Source: Acidobacteriota bacterium
Lineage (GTDB): Bacteria > Acidobacteriota > Terriglobia > UBA7540
Direction of reading: 5' to 3'
Length of the DNA: 5,075 nucleotides
Assembly: GCA_021780055.1 (NCBI GenBank)
Contig: JAJXZM010000369.1
Span: 1 to 5,075 of the forward strand
The first letter of the stretch is position 1; every line of letters begins with the position of its first letter. The translations under genes and the position numbers were made by a program. The notes beneath the pieces are model-generated. The model saw only the letters and a list, made by a program, of their open reading frames with translations. It was not told where the DNA came from and searched no databases. Shown here one piece after another: positions 1 through 5,075 of the stretch.

Positions 1-401
1 GTAAGGTGATCGGGCGGATTGGGCCTGGGCTGCTGGTGTTGGTCGGCATCTCGAAAGACGATACGCCCGCAACCGGCAATGCCCTGGCTGAGAAGATCGT
101 GCGGCTGAGGATATTCGACGATCAGGAAGGCCGCATGAACCTCGATGTCCGCGAGGCGGGCGGGGACGTGCTGGCCGTCTCCGAATTCACTCTTTACGGA
201 GATTGCCGCAAGGGCCGCCGACCAAGTTATGCCGCCGCGGCTTCGCCCCACGAAGCGCTGCCGCTCTACCACGCCTTCGTGGAATCACTCAAAGCTCTGG
301 GCGTGAAGGTGGAGACGGGAGAATTCCGCGCCATGATGGATGTCGAACTCGTCAACGACGGCCCGGTGACACTGCTTCTGGATACCGACCGTACATTTTG
401 A
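1..401 (+). CDS. dtd: D-aminoacyl-tRNA deacylase, 5'-truncated by the window edge
   Basis: This enzyme hydrolyses D-amino acids (and glycine) mischarged on tRNA, a cytosolic proofreading step that keeps D-residues out of translation. The reading frame is open from the first base; the visible part begins KVIGRIGPGLLVLVGI, the conserved strand near the family N-terminus. Family members are about 145-150 residues, so roughly 20 N-terminal residues lie upstream. The GTG at base 6 is therefore an internal valine, not the start. Diagnostic motifs are SEFTLYGDCRKGRRPS (from about base 180) and NDGPVTLLLDT (from base 354), which holds the Gly-Pro pair that in this family forms the cis-proline selectivity element. 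The first motif is normally SQFTL; here the Gln is Glu (GAA at 183-185). The frame ends in TGA at 399-401. It converges on the minus-strand gene ending at 454. Identity is very secure. Confidence 0.95.
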   Translation, partial: KVIGRIGPGLLVLVGISKDDTPATGNALAEKIVRLRIFDDQEGRMNLDVREAGGDVLAVSEFTLYGDCRKGRRPSYAAAASPHEALPLYHAFVESLKALGVKVETGEFRAMMDVELVNDGPVTLLLDTDRTF

Positions 402-413
402 AATCCGCTTCCC

Positions 414-437
414 CGCGGCACGCCTGCGCGTGTTGCG
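414..437 (+). terminator. GC-rich hairpin after dtd, possible terminator without U-tract
   Basis: The arms CGCGGCACGC (414-423) and GCGTGTTGCG (428-437) pair over 10 bases, including two G-U pairs, around a 4-base CTGC loop. The hairpin starts 12 bases after the dtd stop, in the gap between two convergent genes. The G-U pairs form only in RNA read from the plus strand; in minus-strand RNA they become A-C mismatches, so the structure favours the dtd transcript. There is no run of T after it, so it is not a classical intrinsic terminator. It could be a 3'-end-stabilising hairpin or part of a factor-dependent terminator. The pairing is seen directly; the function is inferred. Confidence 0.45.
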
Positions 438-453
438 CACCCTTGGCCGTCCA

Positions 454-1986
454 TCACACGCCCGATCGCAATTCCCTTCTGAAAAGTACTTTGATGCCGT
501 GGCGCCACTGATCGTTGATGCCGATCTGCATCACGGTGATCGCAGAATCAAGGTATCGCAACAGGCGAGTTGTGGTTGAGTGGAACCGGAATGCCGGCAC
601 AACAAGGTAGAGCAACGGCGGTGCGTCGGCAATCGCCATGCCGCGGAAATATCCGGAGCCCTGAAACCTTCCCTGCTTGCGCAACGCTTCCACTCGCAGC
701 CAGTAATCCAGCGCCTGAAACGGCAGGTTGATCTGTTCTTCGAGTTTCAATTCGATCACCGCCAGCCTGCCATCACGCGTCACCGTCAGGATGTCGATCA
801 CGCCGCGGTCCGTCCGCGTGAAAGCCGGCACTTGCGGATAAACGAACTCCGGCGAAAGCGCGGGATCAATGCGGGCGATGTCTTTCACCAGCATGCTTTC
901 CAGCCAGTGTTCGGATTGCAGGCGGTAGAATTCATCGGAGGTGTTCTCACTCGCGGCGGTGCGCCGTTCGAGGACGCGTGAGATGAATCCCCGAAAATCT
1001 TCCTTGCTGCTTTCGTCCATCCGGCGAACGTTCCCTTCCAGACCGAAATAGATCCTTGGTGAAAGGTCACCCTCGATGCGCGCGATCTCGAGACCGGCAA
1101 CACGCACCGAAACAAATCTGCCGGAAGAATCCGTCGTCATCGTGAGATGGTCAATAGCGTCACCCAGCAAGTCGCGCAACAGTTCGCGGTGTCGGCCGAT
1201 GAGTGCTTCGTTCGACCTGTGAGCAACAAGACGAGTCGTCACGCCGCCGGCGATTGCAAGATCCACTCGCACCGGACGTTCGTCCCCGCCATTCCATTCA
1301 TACAGTTCCAACTGCACGGTCCGGTGGCTGATGGCTGTCGCACGGTGCGCATTCAACTCAACGGCCTCTTTGGGCAGATAGATTCGGAGCCGGGGCACAG
1401 TTACCCTTTCCGCGCGGCTTCGCAGCCAGTCGAGCCAGATCAGTCCGAAGGCCAGCGCAGCATCAGGGGCCGCGGGCGACTCATCTTTGCTGAGCCCGAT
1501 AAACGCGCAACCGGTCCGGCCCTGCCGCGCTAGTCCCCGCGTGTACCATGTAGAGAACGAATGCTCGCGGTCCGAACGGTTGCTGACATTCTCAAGATGC
1601 CAGCCCTGAAATTCCTGCTTGAGCATCGCCACAAATTCCTGGTGGAATGCCGACCGCCCAGCGTCATGTCCCTTTCGCCGCTTCGGATGGAGCTCGCGGA
1701 ATTCAAGGACAGACGTTTCCCGCGCGTGGGGCTTTCGAACAAAGACTCCCATCCGGTCTCCATCGCGATAAGCTATCTCTTCAACGCGGCGTGCCAGCGT
1801 GCGGGACGAGTTCCAGGCTTCGAAGATCACTTTGTCAAACTGGACGCTCACCTGCCATTTGGCTGAAGTCAGGTCAAACAATTCCACTTCGTCCTCAACC
1901 ACCACGGGATTCACGAGGAAACGGATAAATGTGTCCACTTCATTTTGAAGCACCTGCAGAGATCCGGGACTGGTTTCATGTGCCAT
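454..1986 (-). CDS. Uncharacterised protein with C-terminal PD-(D/E)XK nuclease-like domain
   Basis: I do not recognise a named gene. From the ATG at 1984-1986 the protein is 510 residues, soluble-looking, with no signal peptide or membrane segment. The first 330 or so residues match nothing I can name. The C-terminal part has a PD-(D/E)XK pattern: Glu363 in a helix (HWLESMLVKDI), Asp398 in RGVIDILTV, Glu412 and Lys414 in LAVIELKLEE, then Gln424-x3-Tyr428 (QALDY), a QxxxY element like that of RecB/Cas4-type nucleases. This suggests a Mg2+-dependent DNA or RNA nuclease fold, but the substrate is unknown and activity is not shown. Start choice: the longest frame begins with TTG at 2095-2097 (547 residues), and ATGs lie at 2002-2004 and 1984-1986. 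I prefer 1986 because a weak AGG precedes it and a TATAAT covers the 2004 ATG; this is uncertain. The gene is divergent from the dehydrogenase and convergent with dtd. Plus-strand open frames inside it look like shadows. Confidence 0.85.
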   Translation of the reverse strand: MAHETSPGSLQVLQNEVDTFIRFLVNPVVVEDEVELFDLTSAKWQVSVQFDKVIFEAWNSSRTLARRVEEIAYRDGDRMGVFVRKPHARETSVLEFRELHPKRRKGHDAGRSAFHQEFVAMLKQEFQGWHLENVSNRSDREHSFSTWYTRGLARQGRTGCAFIGLSKDESPAAPDAALAFGLIWLDWLRSRAERVTVPRLRIYLPKEAVELNAHRATAISHRTVQLELYEWNGGDERPVRVDLAIAGGVTTRLVAHRSNEALIGRHRELLRDLLGDAIDHLTMTTDSSGRFVSVRVAGLEIARIEGDLSPRIYFGLEGNVRRMDESSKEDFRGFISRVLERRTAASENTSDEFYRLQSEHWLESMLVKDIARIDPALSPEFVYPQVPAFTRTDRGVIDILTVTRDGRLAVIELKLEEQINLPFQALDYWLRVEALRKQGRFQGSGYFRGMAIADAPPLLYLVVPAFRFHSTTTRLLRYLDSAITVMQIGINDQWRHGIKVLFRRELRSGV

Positions 1987-2002
1987 GGCAACCTGGGCGT
2001 CC

Positions 2003-2008
2003 ATTATA
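2003..2008 (-). promoter_or_regulatory. Candidate -10 box for the nuclease-like gene
   Basis: The minus strand reads a perfect TATAAT here, in a GC-rich neighbourhood, ending 16 bases before the preferred ATG. No convincing -35 hexamer lies 16-18 bases upstream (the best is GCAACA, 3 of 6). If used, the transcript would have a leader of only about 10 bases, and the ATG at 2002-2004 and the TTG at 2097 could not be starts from this promoter. It may be chance. Confidence 0.25.
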
Positions 2009-2102
2009 ACCGCGCATGCCTTGCTGTTGCAGGCCGCGCCAAGCAACTCACTGGCGCCATCACGTATGATAAGAAAGGCAGAGGACGACACCGCCAATTC
2101 CC

Positions 2103-2130
2103 CGTCAACATTTGCGGTGCGGTGTTGACG
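2103..2130. promoter_or_regulatory. Perfect 8-base inverted repeat, candidate operator
   Basis: CGTCAACA (2103-2110) and TGTTGACG (2123-2130) are exact reverse complements separated by 12 bases, giving a centre-to-centre distance of 20 bases, about two helical turns. This is the usual geometry for a dimeric helix-turn-helix regulator. The right arm contains TTGACG, the best -35 candidate for the dehydrogenase gene, so bound protein would block RNA polymerase. As the repeat lies upstream of the inferred transcription start, a DNA operator is more likely than an RNA hairpin. No regulator gene is present in the window to pair with it. The symmetry is certain; the role is inferred. Confidence 0.45.
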
Positions 2131-2154
2131 AGCTCAGCAGGAGCGTGGTATCAA
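2125..2154 (+). promoter_or_regulatory. Candidate sigma-70-type promoter for the dehydrogenase
   Basis: TTGACG (2125-2130, 5 of 6 to consensus) is followed after 18 bases by TATCAA (2149-2154, 4 of 6). The start of transcription would be near 2161, leaving a leader of about 30 bases before the ATG at 2191. The -35 box coincides with the right arm of the inverted repeat. A small 5-bp hairpin, GTGGT/ACCAC (2145-2159), overlaps the -10. Placement between divergent genes supports a promoter, but the -10 is only moderate. Confidence 0.4.
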
Positions 2155-2181
2155 ACCACTCGATCATACCGCTGAAGCTTT

Positions 2182-2187
2182 AAGGAG
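2182..2187 (+). promoter_or_regulatory. Ribosome binding site AAGGAG of the dehydrogenase gene
   Basis: AAGGAG lies 3 bases before the ATG at 2191. An in-frame TGA at 2173-2175 lies just upstream, so no longer start is possible. The two together settle the start. The spacing is a little short, but the match to the anti-Shine-Dalgarno is strong. Confidence 0.75.
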
Positions 2188-2190
2188 CCT

Positions 2191-3162
2191 ATGAAGCCAA
2201 AAGTGTTTGTCACTCGTCCGCTGCCGGCGCCGGCGCTGGAGCTGCTGTCGAGCGCCTGCGAGGTCCGCAGCCATCAGGAAGATACTTCCATGCCGGTTTC
2301 ACAATTGGCTGTAGAGTGCCGCGAGGCGGAAGGAATTCTGGTGAACTCAACACGAGTCAGCGAAGAAGTTTTGCTCGCTGCGCCCGGGTTGCGGGCGATT
2401 TCCAACTGCGGCGTTGGCTACGACAACATCGATGTTGCGGTGTGCAACCGGCGGCGGATTCCGATCACCAACACCGCCGGGTCACTGGAAGAAACAACGG
2501 CCGACATGGCCTTCACTCTTCTGCTGGCCGCGGCGCGCCGGGCAATTGAAGCTGACCGCTACGTTCGCGAAGGGCGATGGGAACGCTGGCAATTCGGGCT
2601 GATGCACGGGCTCGACGTTCATCACAAGACGCTTGGGCTGATTGGATTTGGAGGGATCGGCCAGCCGATGGCGCGCCGCGGCCGCGGGTTTTCGATGCGC
2701 ATCCTCTATCACGCGCGGCACCGGGCCGCAGAAAGCGTCGAGCGCGAGTTGGGCGCCGGGCACACCGATCTCGAATCGCTGCTGCGGCAGTCGGATTTCA
2801 TCAGCCTTCACGTTCCACTCACTGCCGAAACGCGCCACATCATTGACGGCAAGGCCTTCAGCCTGATGAAGAACACGGCGGTCCTTGTCAACACGGCGCG
2901 CGGACCGGTGGTGGATGAGCAAGCCCTGGTGGATGCGCTTAGCACGCGGAAGATTGCCGGGGCCGGACTGGACGTTTTCGAGAAAGAACCGCAGGTCCAT
3001 GCAGATCTCACCCGCATGGACAATGTTGTTCTGGCGCCCCACATCGGAAGCGCCACCGGCGAAACGCGCCTCCGAATGGCCACGCTCGCCGTCAGGAACC
3101 TGCTTGCCATGCTGGCAGGCGAGCGGCCCCGCACTGTCGTAAATCCTGAGGTCTATTCCTGA
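2191..3162 (+). CDS. D-isomer-specific 2-hydroxyacid dehydrogenase, probable glyoxylate/hydroxypyruvate reductase
   Basis: A 323-residue cytosolic NAD(P)H-dependent oxidoreductase, the normal length for the GRHPR/GhrB/D-lactate dehydrogenase group without a regulatory domain. The N-terminal substrate domain carries the carboxylate-binding loop NCGVGYDNID (72-81). The Rossmann fold starts at LGLIGFGGIGQ (148-158) with GxGxxG at Gly152, Gly154 and Gly157. The catalytic set is complete: Arg237 in NTARGPVVDE, Glu266 in DVFEKEP, and His284 in APHIGSAT; the 29-residue Arg-Glu spacing equals that of phosphoglycerate dehydrogenase. After the second Rossmann strand comes YHARHR (173-178), lacking the acidic residue usual for NAD and rich in basic ones, so NADPH preference is likely. 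In keeping with the glycerate 2-kinase downstream, the likely reaction is hydroxypyruvate or glyoxylate to D-glycerate or glycolate. Other 2-ketoacids, or a phosphoglycerate dehydrogenase role, cannot be excluded by sequence alone. The family is certain, the substrate moderately so. Confidence 0.93.
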   Translation: MKPKVFVTRPLPAPALELLSSACEVRSHQEDTSMPVSQLAVECREAEGILVNSTRVSEEVLLAAPGLRAISNCGVGYDNIDVAVCNRRRIPITNTAGSLEETTADMAFTLLLAAARRAIEADRYVREGRWERWQFGLMHGLDVHHKTLGLIGFGGIGQPMARRGRGFSMRILYHARHRAAESVERELGAGHTDLESLLRQSDFISLHVPLTAETRHIIDGKAFSLMKNTAVLVNTARGPVVDEQALVDALSTRKIAGAGLDVFEKEPQVHADLTRMDNVVLAPHIGSATGETRLRMATLAVRNLLAMLAGERPRTVVNPEVYS

Positions 3163-3222
3163 TTGCTCCCTCACAGAACGGGGTGGCGGGATACTTTAAG
3201 TTTCACATGCTTGCGATGGGCA

Positions 3223-3242
3223 GCAGAGTTGCCGACCTCTGC
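3223..3242. terminator. Weak hairpin between convergent dehydrogenase and membrane-protein genes
   Basis: GCAGAG (3223-3228) and CTCTGC (3237-3242) form a perfect 6-bp stem with an 8-base loop, in the 88-base gap between the two convergent stop codons. It is followed on the plus strand by AATTTGAATTATT, which is AT-rich but lacks a T-run. It could be a weak bidirectional terminator. An alternative GGCA/TGCC pairing (3220-3223 with 3230-3233) competes with it. Confidence 0.3.
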
Positions 3243-3250
3243 AATTTGAA

Positions 3251-3511
3251 TTATTGCGCGCTCGGCAGTCTCCGTCGCAGGGTTTCTACAATCAGACCGA
3301 GCAGCGCATATGTTGCGGCGTTGGCAACAAGAACCCAATAAAGGCTAAGGGGGTAAAAACCAACAAGTGAGATTGGGCAGGTTAAGTGGACCAGAGGCAA
3401 GATGGGGTCGGCAGGAGTCAGAGCAGGAGGCCTGCTCACGATGCCGTAGATTGCCCAGCCGCCAGCAACCAGGAGTCCCGCACCCGACCACGCAGCAATT
3501 CGATACTTCAT
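3251..3511 (-). CDS. Small hypothetical membrane protein, 86 residues
   Basis: I do not recognise a named family. The protein begins MKYRIAAWSGAGLLVAGGWA, a positively charged start followed by a hydrophobic stretch (about 5-26) that could be a membrane helix or uncleaved signal anchor. A Pro-rich stretch (28-39) follows. A second hydrophobic segment (about 40-54) contains the single Cys45. A third (about 55-76, YWVLVANAATYALLGLIVE) precedes a basic tail, LRRRLPSAQ. It is therefore probably an inner-membrane protein with two or three helices. A good Shine-Dalgarno, AGGGGGTGA at 3515-3523 on the minus strand, lies just before the ATG at 3509-3511, and a candidate promoter lies upstream. These signals make it a real gene rather than a chance frame. 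It opposes both neighbours, so its context gives no functional hint. Confidence 0.72.
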   Translation of the reverse strand: MKYRIAAWSGAGLLVAGGWAIYGIVSRPPALTPADPILPLVHLTCPISLVGFYPLSLYWVLVANAATYALLGLIVETLRRRLPSAQ

Positions 3512-3514
3512 GCT

Positions 3515-3523
3515 TCACCCCCT
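3515..3523 (-). promoter_or_regulatory. Ribosome binding site of the small membrane protein
   Basis: The minus strand reads AGGGGGTGA, eight of nine matches to AGGAGGTGA, and the odd base can form a G-U pair with 16S rRNA. It ends 3 bases before the ATG, with the GGGGG core about 6 bases away. It fixes the start at 3511. Confidence 0.65.
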
Positions 3524-3537
3524 GCTTTTGTGGGCCG

Positions 3538-3566
3538 ATTGTCTCAAAGACTGCCCCAAGTTGCAA
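3538..3566 (-). promoter_or_regulatory. Candidate promoter for the small membrane protein
   Basis: On the minus strand TTGCAA (3566-3561, 4 of 6) is followed after 17 bases by GACAAT (3543-3538, 4 of 6). Transcription would begin near 3531, some 20 bases before the ATG and just upstream of the Shine-Dalgarno. The spacing is ideal but both hexamers are moderate. Confidence 0.3.
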
Positions 3567-3664
3567 GCCCAAAGTGTTTGCCCTGATTCCTCATCCGGGG
3601 TCCTGAGCCTTTGGCGAACGCCGCCAAGACTGGAAGGGTCCCACTGCCCCGGAACTGCTTCCAC

Positions 3665-3693
3665 TTGCCATCTGCGCCGGGCTTCTCAATAAT
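3665..3693 (+). promoter_or_regulatory. Candidate sigma-70-type promoter for the glycerate 2-kinase
   Basis: TTGCCA (3665-3670, 5 of 6) and AATAAT (3688-3693, 5 of 6) are separated by the ideal 17 bases. Transcription would start near 3700, giving a leader of about 55 bases before the ATG at 3755. The site is the best promoter match in the window. It implies that the kinase can be transcribed independently of the dehydrogenase upstream. It also argues against the in-frame ATG at 3695-3697, which would lie between the -10 box and the transcription start. Confidence 0.5.
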
Positions 3694-3754
3694 AATGAAT
3701 TCAAAGCAAGCCTGGGGACGCAAGCCGGAAAAGACAGGCAAGAGCAGGTTGAGC

Positions 3755-5075
3755 ATGCAAAACGAAATCGCAGGTACAGCAGGACCTTTTTACGAGCACG
3801 GCAAGGCGATTGCCCGCCATGTTTTCTACGAGGTCATCTCGGCCATCGATCTCCGCAAGACGATGCTGGAGAAGTTGACCCGCAATGATGACGTCCTTTT
3901 GGCAGGAGAAACGAGCGTCCAATTGACCTGGCCCCCTTACGTCATTGCCATTGGCAAAGCCGCGGCAAGGATGGCCGCGACGCTCGACGAGATTCTGGGC
4001 GGGCAAATTGCTTCCGGCATTGTTGTGGCGCCCACCATCCCGGCCGCCCATCTGGACCGTTTCCGATATTTTGCAGCCGGTCATCCTTATCCCAACGCCG
4101 ACAGCCTTGCCGGGGCCGAAGCCGCCGTTGAACTGGTCTCAGGGCTCGGCCCGAGCGAGTTGGTGATCTTCCTGATTTCGGGCGGAGGGTCGGCGCTGTT
4201 TGAAAAGCCTCTGTACCCTGAGGTTTCACTGAAGGACCTTATTGCGTTCAACCGCGTGCTGGTGACTTGCGGCCTGCCCATCGAGCAGATTAACGTCCTC
4301 CGCAAACACCTCTCCGCAGTGAAAGGCGGGCGCATGGCTGCAGCCGCGTATCCTGCGCGTCAGTTCACGCTGTATGTCTCCGATGTGCCCGACGAACTGC
4401 CTTCGATGGTGGCCTCCGGCCCAACCATGCCGGACACCACCACGGTCGAACAGTGTTACCGGCTGGCAGAGGAGAACAACCTGGTCTCCAAACTGCCCGA
4501 GCCGATTCGCAAACATTTCACAGAGCGCACGCTGCAGGAAACGCCGAAACCTGGCGACGCCTGCTTTCGAAGTTCCCAGTATGTTTGCCTGCTCTCAAAC
4601 CATGACGCGGTTGAAGCCGCGAAAAGCGCGCTGGAACGGCAGGGTTTCCTTTGCGAGATCGAGTCCGGCGAATGGGACGCTGACTACCGAAAGGTCGCGG
4701 ACAGGAATCTGGCCAGCCTCGATGCGCTGGCACGCAGGCACCCGGGGCGGCCCGTTGCGCTGGTTGTAGGCGGTGAAGTCACCTGCGAGGTCACGGGCTC
4801 CGGCATGGGTGGGCGCAACCAGGCTTTTGCGCTCCACGCGGCGGGAAAGATCGAACATCAAAACCGCGTGGTGCTCAGCGCCGGGACCGACGGGCGGGAT
4901 GGCAACAGCCCATCAAGCGGAGCGGTGGCCGACGGACAGACCGTTACGCGCGCGCGGGCACGTGGACTTGATCCGGCGCGTTACCTGGCAGAGAGCGACT
5001 CCTATTATTTCTTCCGCACTCTTGGTGATACACTCGACACGGGGTACACCGGCAACAACGTCCGCGACGTACGGC
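3755..5075 (+). CDS. gckA: Glycerate 2-kinase (GckA/TtuD type, DUF4147 plus MOFRL domains), 3'-truncated by window
   Basis: The enzyme phosphorylates D-glycerate with ATP to 2-phosphoglycerate. Homologues are often mislabelled hydroxypyruvate reductase. 440 residues are visible. The N-terminal domain (about 12-260) has GKAA (67-70), GHPYPNADS (109-117), LISGGGSALFEKP (140-152), INVLRKHLSAVKGGR (179-193), SDVPDE (209-214) and ASGPTMPDTTT (220-230). The C-terminal MOFRL domain has VVGGEVTCEV (337-346), GSGMGGRNQ (348-356), SAGTDGRDGNSP (375-386) and TGNNVRD (432-438). Lys68 and Arg354 occupy the positions matching the catalytic Lys and Arg proposed for Thermotoga TM1585. The last motif normally lies near the C-terminus, so only about 5-15 residues are missing. 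The start at 3755 puts about 12 residues before the conserved first helix; AGG at 3746-3748 is a weak Shine-Dalgarno. An earlier ATG at 3695 would add 20 basic residues and falls in the predicted promoter. Together with the dehydrogenase it could form a hydroxypyruvate-to-2-phosphoglycerate route. Confidence 0.93.
   Translation, partial: MQNEIAGTAGPFYEHGKAIARHVFYEVISAIDLRKTMLEKLTRNDDVLLAGETSVQLTWPPYVIAIGKAAARMAATLDEILGGQIASGIVVAPTIPAAHLDRFRYFAAGHPYPNADSLAGAEAAVELVSGLGPSELVIFLISGGGSALFEKPLYPEVSLKDLIAFNRVLVTCGLPIEQINVLRKHLSAVKGGRMAAAAYPARQFTLYVSDVPDELPSMVASGPTMPDTTTVEQCYRLAEENNLVSKLPEPIRKHFTERTLQETPKPGDACFRSSQYVCLLSNHDAVEAAKSALERQGFLCEIESGEWDADYRKVADRNLASLDALARRHPGRPVALVVGGEVTCEVTGSGMGGRNQAFALHAAGKIEHQNRVVLSAGTDGRDGNSPSSGAVADGQTVTRARARGLDPARYLAESDSYYFFRTLGDTLDTGYTGNNVRDVR

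Noticed and set aside
6..8. GTG as the start codon of the deacylase
   Set aside because: The frame continues upstream (AAG at 3-5), and the family needs about 20 more N-terminal residues before this conserved strand, so it is an internal Val.
580..1928. Several plus-strand open frames of 75-135 codons inside the nuclease-like gene
   Set aside because: They are antisense shadows in GC-rich coding DNA, lacking recognisable motifs or ribosome sites, while the minus-strand frame has a conserved domain.
2095..2097. TTG as the start of the nuclease-like gene (547 residues)
   Set aside because: It is possible but less likely: it is a rare start codon, the added 37 residues look unlike a folded domain, and two ATGs follow. 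It is kept as an alternative; GGGGAA just upstream gives it slight support.
2482..3174. Long 230-codon minus-strand frame opposite the dehydrogenase
   Set aside because: The plus-strand frame has the full catalytic and cofactor motifs; the antisense frame has none and is a GC-bias shadow.
3611..3627. Small hairpin TTGGCG/CGCCAA with a 5-base loop
   Set aside because: A 6-bp stem with no T-run on either strand, located upstream of the kinase promoter; such stems are expected by chance in GC-rich DNA.
3701..4861. Other-frame open stretches on both strands across the kinase gene
   Set aside because: The true frame, from 3755 to the window edge, carries all the glycerate 2-kinase motifs; the others are out of frame.
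1..5075. CRISPR array, tRNA or rRNA gene, insertion sequence ends
   Set aside because: No regularly spaced direct repeats, cloverleaf patterns, rRNA signatures, transposase motifs or flanking terminal repeats were found by eye.

Overview
The window is about 5.1 kb of GC-rich bacterial chromosome with compact genes, short intergenic gaps and ordinary Shine-Dalgarno signals. Nothing in it fixes the taxon. The gene mix (a D-aminoacyl-tRNA deacylase, a GxGxxG 2-hydroxyacid dehydrogenase with a basic cofactor loop, a MOFRL-type glycerate 2-kinase, and two orphan proteins) and the style of the orphans suggest an environmental Acidobacteriota-like genome. That is an inference from general familiarity, not a demonstrated assignment. 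I see no tRNA, rRNA, CRISPR array, insertion sequence or phage gene.

Layout. Bases 1-401 (+) hold the 3' part of a dtd-type D-aminoacyl-tRNA deacylase gene whose start lies before the window. It converges on a long minus-strand gene (454 to about 1986) for a roughly 510-residue protein of unknown role, with a PD-(D/E)XK nuclease-like fold signature near its C-terminus. A strong GC hairpin sits in the 52-base gap between the two stops. A divergent region (about 1987-2190) carries an 8-base perfect inverted repeat overlapping a candidate -35 box. It leads into a D-isomer-specific 2-hydroxyacid dehydrogenase (2191-3162, +), probably a glyoxylate/hydroxypyruvate reductase. An 86-residue minus-strand membrane protein (3251-3511) follows. 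A second divergent region (3512-3754) has candidate promoters in both directions. The window ends inside a glycerate 2-kinase gene (3755 to the edge, +) that lacks only its last few codons.

How the genes may work together. The dehydrogenase and the kinase could catalyse consecutive steps, hydroxypyruvate (or tartronate semialdehyde) to D-glycerate and then D-glycerate to 2-phosphoglycerate, feeding lower glycolysis. They share a strand but are separated by an opposing gene, and the kinase appears to have its own promoter, so they are neighbours rather than a simple operon. The deacylase is a housekeeping translation-quality enzyme. The nuclease-like protein and the small membrane protein have no obvious partners here. 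No clear new multi-gene system is visible. The points most worth a second look are the nuclease-like orphan and the inverted repeat in front of the dehydrogenase.
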